From contig JAFWKJ010000008.1 of assembly GCA_017511375.1 (NCBI GenBank), positions 78,722 to 142,721 of the forward strand: a DNA stretch of 64,000 nucleotides, given 5' to 3'. A model generated the notes under the pieces. That model searched no databases, was not told where the DNA came from, and saw only the letters and a list, made by a program, of their open reading frames with translations. How positions within the stretch are numbered: position 1 is the stretch's first letter; the number at the start of each line of letters is the position of its first letter. This stretch comes from Bacilli bacterium (GTDB taxonomy: Bacteria > Bacillota_I > Bacilli_A > RF39 > UBA660). Both the position numbers and the translations under genes were made by a program. Below are positions 61,064-64,000 of this stretch, piece after piece.

Positions 61064-62519
61064 ACTTTGTATAATGATTCAGATTAATAATAATATTTCC
61101 ATCCTTCTCATAAACAAGATCTGGATTAAAATCACTTTGATAAGTAAGATAATCTTTTTCTTCTCCATACTTTATATCTAATCCATAAGCCTGTCTACAG
61201 AATCTTTCAAAGCCTAGTTTACGGAGATTATATTCTGTCCAAAATAGTCCCTCATCAGAGATATAACCATAGTTCTTGTTCGTAAGATTATGATTTGTAT
61301 TCTTGATTTCTCCAATCACAATAAATGGTTGATCAAGTTGATTCATATGGCTCTTAATAGCCCCATCTATCACTGTGTAATAAGTAGAGTAAGTTTCCTC
61401 TAAAGTCATATAAGTTGCCTGATCCTGTATCCAATAATTTCTAAATAATAATCCAAATAGAATACAAATAAATAGTTTTATAAACCTCGGATGAGGAAAG
61501 CTTAGTAAAAAGATAAAGAATACTAAATAGGATGCGCTCATAAGTAACTGTAGTTTAGAGTCCGCAATCACAAAGATAACACAATTTAAAAATACAGGAA
61601 TTAGTAAGATAAGAATGACTACAAGAATCTTATGAAGAAGAGGAATTGTACTCTTAATTAACTTGTATCCAACAGAAAGGATAAATGATAGAAAGATTCC
61701 TATATGAATCCATGTATGATAAAAATAAGTATTCTTTGTGATTTGATTGGTAAAATACATTTGATAAAACAACTGGTAAGACTCTATGAATTTTTTGGGA
61801 AAATTAAGAAAAGTAGAAACTCCAATCTGATTAGCATTACTATAAGATGCCATATCAATATGAAATATAAATAAAGATATTTTCATACATATAAGGTAAA
61901 GAACAATTCCAAAAATGCATAAGAGTAAATACATTCCGCTCTTTTTAAAATTCATTTTATGATCAACTAAAAGTTTTATTTGAAATAAAATAAAGGTAGT
62001 AATGATTAAGGATAAGTATGCCTGATACATGGATAAACTTACTACGACAAAAAGTATAGGTAAACAATACCTTGTCCACTTGTTTTTTCCTTCATAAAAA
62101 CAGTATACAGATAACACTCCACATAAGAAAGCTGCAAGATAGGGTACAGAACAATAATGAAATAAAAGAGTAGCGGAAATAATAGGACTAAGAGTCATAA
62201 GTAAAACAGTAAATAACTTAGAAATCTTATCATCAATTCCAAATAGTTTCATAATAAAGAACGTAATTAAAACAATGAGTAAAAAACTAAGGAATAATTC
62301 GAAACTAGGAACGGATATAAAGCCTTTTAATAATCCAAAAATATATAATCCAAATCTTCCCAAAGATATCTCCCAAGAATAACCTTGATAATAAGTATTA
62401 TTTAATAAAACATCCGCCGTTAAAATAGGCTTTGTCATAAGTGGCAAGTGAACAAAAAACAGAAAAACAAACAAGATAACAAAGACCCAATTTTCTTTTT
62501 TTAAAAGTTCTTTTTTCAT
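61062..62519 (-). CDS. GtrII-like polytopic glucosyltransferase-domain protein
   Basis: A 485-residue membrane protein with about ten to eleven helices and a C-terminal soluble segment of about 110 residues. The beginning (LTADVLLNNTYYQGYSWEISLGRFGLYIFG) and the pattern of helices resemble the GtrII glucosyltransferase family, which transfers glucose from a polyprenyl carrier to surface polymers outside the membrane. The exact acceptor is unknown. The ATG follows CAGGTGATTCTT; a GTG in that site is not used. It is divergent from another GT-C-like protein at 62602. Confidence 0.75.
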   Translation of the reverse strand: MKKELLKKENWVFVILFVFLFFVHLPLMTKPILTADVLLNNTYYQGYSWEISLGRFGLYIFGLLKGFISVPSFELFLSFLLIVLITFFIMKLFGIDDKISKLFTVLLMTLSPIISATLLFHYCSVPYLAAFLCGVLSVYCFYEGKNKWTRYCLPILFVVVSLSMYQAYLSLIITTFILFQIKLLVDHKMNFKKSGMYLLLCIFGIVLYLICMKISLFIFHIDMASYSNANQIGVSTFLNFPKKFIESYQLFYQMYFTNQITKNTYFYHTWIHIGIFLSFILSVGYKLIKSTIPLLHKILVVILILLIPVFLNCVIFVIADSKLQLLMSASYLVFFIFLLSFPHPRFIKLFICILFGLLFRNYWIQDQATYMTLEETYSTYYTVIDGAIKSHMNQLDQPFIVIGEIKNTNHNLTNKNYGYISDEGLFWTEYNLRKLGFERFCRQAYGLDIKYGEEKDYLTYQSDFNPDLVYEKDGNIIINLNHYTK

Positions 62520-62601
62520 AAGAATCACCTGAGATTATTCTAACATAGAAAGGTTTGAAAAGAAAGAATTCTTGTGTTATTATCTAAGTAGAGATGATAT
62601 T

Positions 62602-64000
62602 ATGAAAAAATTGATAAAGATAGCAGAATATATTTTATTTTTGATGTTTTTAATACTAGTATTTTTTGAAAAACAAAAACTAACAATTTTTTTGACAATA
62701 CCTGTTATCTTATTATTGTATTTTGGAAGTAAAAAAATAAAAGTAAAAAACTTTTCTCTCTTTTTACTGATCATAGCTTTCTTGATAAGGTTTATATCCA
62801 TTATTGTTTTAAAAGTAGAAGTTGTAGATGATTTTAAAACGATGTTAAATGCAAGTATAAGTCTCATTGAAGGGGATTTAAGTTTTATGAATGGATTTTA
62901 CTTCCAAACATATCCTTTTCAGTTAGGACTTGTTTTATATCAAGCACTCCTATTAAAAATAGTGAGTAATACATCCATCTTATTATTTATGAACTCTGTC
63001 ATAACCACTTTATGTGTATGGATGATTTATTTAATTAGTAGAAATCTAGTACAAGAAAAAACAGCTAGAGTCATATCCTTTGCCTATTTATTCTATGGAT
63101 ATCCCATTTATTTAAACTCTGTATTCACAAATCAACATATTCCTCTTTTGTTAACGTTATTAGGAATTTATATACTAATAACGAAAGAAGAAAATTGGAA
63201 AACGGCTTTAAAAGTAGCTACGTTACTTGCCTTTGCCAATTTCTTTAGAACAGAGTCCATTGTGATTGTTTTTGGAATTATAATTTATAATATATGTTAT
63301 ATCAGAAAAGAGAATTGGAAAAGGAAATTATCTCATCTAGGAATACTATTGTGTACTTATTTAGCCTTAACGACATTAACTACGCAAATCATTACACATA
63401 GCCCTCTCTATAAGGCATCAAAAGAATCATTGGATAAAAATGTAACACTATGGAAATTCTACTGTGGATTAAACGATGAACATAATGGAAGATATAATGA
63501 TGAGGATGTACAAAATTATTTTTCAACAGATAAAGAAAAAGATTTAGTTTTAAGTCGTATAAAAACGGACTATAAAAAATTCCCAGTATTGTTTCTAAAA
63601 AAAGAAGTGATATTATGGACCCAAACAAATTATGACTTAAGACTCACAAATGAATGGGCAGATTCCACATTTTTTAAATGGATCCAATTTTATAATCAAG
63701 GATATCTAAATCTTTTAATTGTTCTTCTAATCATTAGTTTATTTCCCAAAAGAAAAGAAGAGGAAGATCCTAAAATCATCTTTGTGAAAATATTGTTGGC
63801 AACATATTTTGGAATATATATGTTTATAGAAATATCTCCAAGATATGCATATAATTTACATATGTTTTGTTTTCTAATTTTAGGAATGGGTCTTGAAAGA
63901 ATCATTTTGAGTAAAAACAGATTTTTTCCAAAAAAAGAGGAGGAAAAAATAGTAGAGTATCAGTGGGGAAAACCAAAAAAGAAAAAACCAAAAAAGAAAA
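62602..64000 (+). CDS. GT-C-like membrane glycosyltransferase (3' partial)
   Basis: An open frame from ATG 62602 (AGAGATGATATT upstream) to the right edge, 466 residues so far, without a stop. It has about ten membrane helices and ends in a Lys/Pro-rich tail, so little is probably missing. After the second helix pair, VVDDFKTMLNASISLIEGD and FQTYPFQLGLVLYQALL match the first extracytoplasmic loop of GT39/ArnT-like enzymes, where the Asp binds the polyprenyl-phosphate sugar donor. A later soluble loop (YCGLNDEHNGRYND) is typical too. Role: transfer of a sugar to a surface glycan; details unknown. Confidence 0.78.
   Translation, partial: MKKLIKIAEYILFLMFLILVFFEKQKLTIFLTIPVILLLYFGSKKIKVKNFSLFLLIIAFLIRFISIIVLKVEVVDDFKTMLNASISLIEGDLSFMNGFYFQTYPFQLGLVLYQALLLKIVSNTSILLFMNSVITTLCVWMIYLISRNLVQEKTARVISFAYLFYGYPIYLNSVFTNQHIPLLLTLLGIYILITKEENWKTALKVATLLAFANFFRTESIVIVFGIIIYNICYIRKENWKRKLSHLGILLCTYLALTTLTTQIITHSPLYKASKESLDKNVTLWKFYCGLNDEHNGRYNDEDVQNYFSTDKEKDLVLSRIKTDYKKFPVLFLKKEVILWTQTNYDLRLTNEWADSTFFKWIQFYNQGYLNLLIVLLIISLFPKRKEEEDPKIIFVKILLATYFGIYMFIEISPRYAYNLHMFCFLILGMGLERIILSKNRFFPKKEEEKIVEYQWGKPKKKKPKKK

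Noticed and set aside
62580..62867. Minus-strand 95-codon frame between the two glycosyltransferase-like genes
   Set aside because: It lies antisense to the membrane protein starting at 62602, which has a ribosome site and family features.
1..64000. CRISPR arrays, insertion sequences, prophage genes, rRNA genes
   Set aside because: No regularly spaced direct repeats, transposase or phage structural genes, or rRNA sequence were seen anywhere in the window.
1..64000. Mycoplasma-type genetic code (TGA as Trp)
   Set aside because: Trp is encoded by TGG throughout and TGA serves as a stop in several genes, including ATGA overlaps at 18841, 22402, 36391 and 51628.

Overview
The window is AT-rich, densely packed bacterial DNA with standard code use: TGG encodes Trp and TGA is a stop (for example in several ATGA gene overlaps). 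Ribosome binding sites are strong (AGGAGG/GAGGTG types), genes are mostly short, intrinsic terminators are very regular, and there is a glmS ribozyme. FemAB peptidoglycan transferase, TypA, a YmfF/YmfH M16 pair, YlmH, XRE and HtrA proteins, and oxygen-sensitive class III ribonucleotide reductase as the only RNR here, point to an anaerobic, low-GC Firmicutes-like host. My best guess is an uncultured gut Bacilli lineage near RF39/Erysipelotrichia/Mycoplasmatota. That is inference; no 16S gene is present.

Layout. 0-12.9 kb: cell-envelope and housekeeping genes (FemAB transferase, GH25 lysozyme, YlmH, mnmA, a thioredoxin-like lipoprotein, gpmI, M16 pair). 12.9-19.5 kb: a GNAT-TsaC fusion, a zinc-ribbon/TPM-domain membrane pair, HtrA, ispH, and tRNA-Gly(TCC) with its own promoter and terminator. 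19.6-23.2 kb: a compact minus-strand RiPP-type (TOMM) operon of SagB-like dehydrogenase, SagC-like cyclodehydratase partner, YcaO, and a first gene whose N-terminus is a Cys-rich streptolysin-S-like core fused to a four-helix membrane protein with a C-terminal zinc ribbon. This is the most unusual thing in the window. 23.4-27.5 kb: a divergent MacB/FtsX-type ABC transporter. 27.6-31.6 kb: UDP-sugar genes and a glycosyltransferase. 31.9-34.9 kb: anaerobic RNR operon, in which the glycyl-radical tail is a separate 51-codon gene after tandem in-frame stops. 35.0-38.5 kb: a WXG-motif protein with a wall-hydrolase-like tail, a VbhA/Fic toxin-antitoxin pair, and a polytopic signal-peptidase-like protein. 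39.6-42.9 kb: acyl-CoA synthetase, HAD phosphatase, DedA. 43.0-45.2 kb: a two-gene WXG100-like unit present twice, each copy with its own promoter and near-identical terminator. 45.3-58.8 kb: typA, rpmB, a dnaE-lspA-prenyltransferase operon, a CDF exporter, an orphan AbiEii-like nucleotidyltransferase, a ClpB-like single AAA protein and a zinc-ribbon membrane protein. 58.9-64.0 kb: ribozyme-controlled glmS, a 42-residue membrane peptide, and two large polytopic envelope glycosyltransferase-like proteins, the last cut by the window edge.

How the genes fit together: most of the window serves the envelope (peptidoglycan bridge, GlcN-6-P supply, UDP-uronic acids, glycolipids, isoprenoid carrier, lipoprotein maturation, protein quality control). 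The accessory layer is the TOMM operon, the Fic module, the WXG-like secreted proteins and the AbiEii-like gene. No insertion sequence, prophage, CRISPR array or rRNA was seen.
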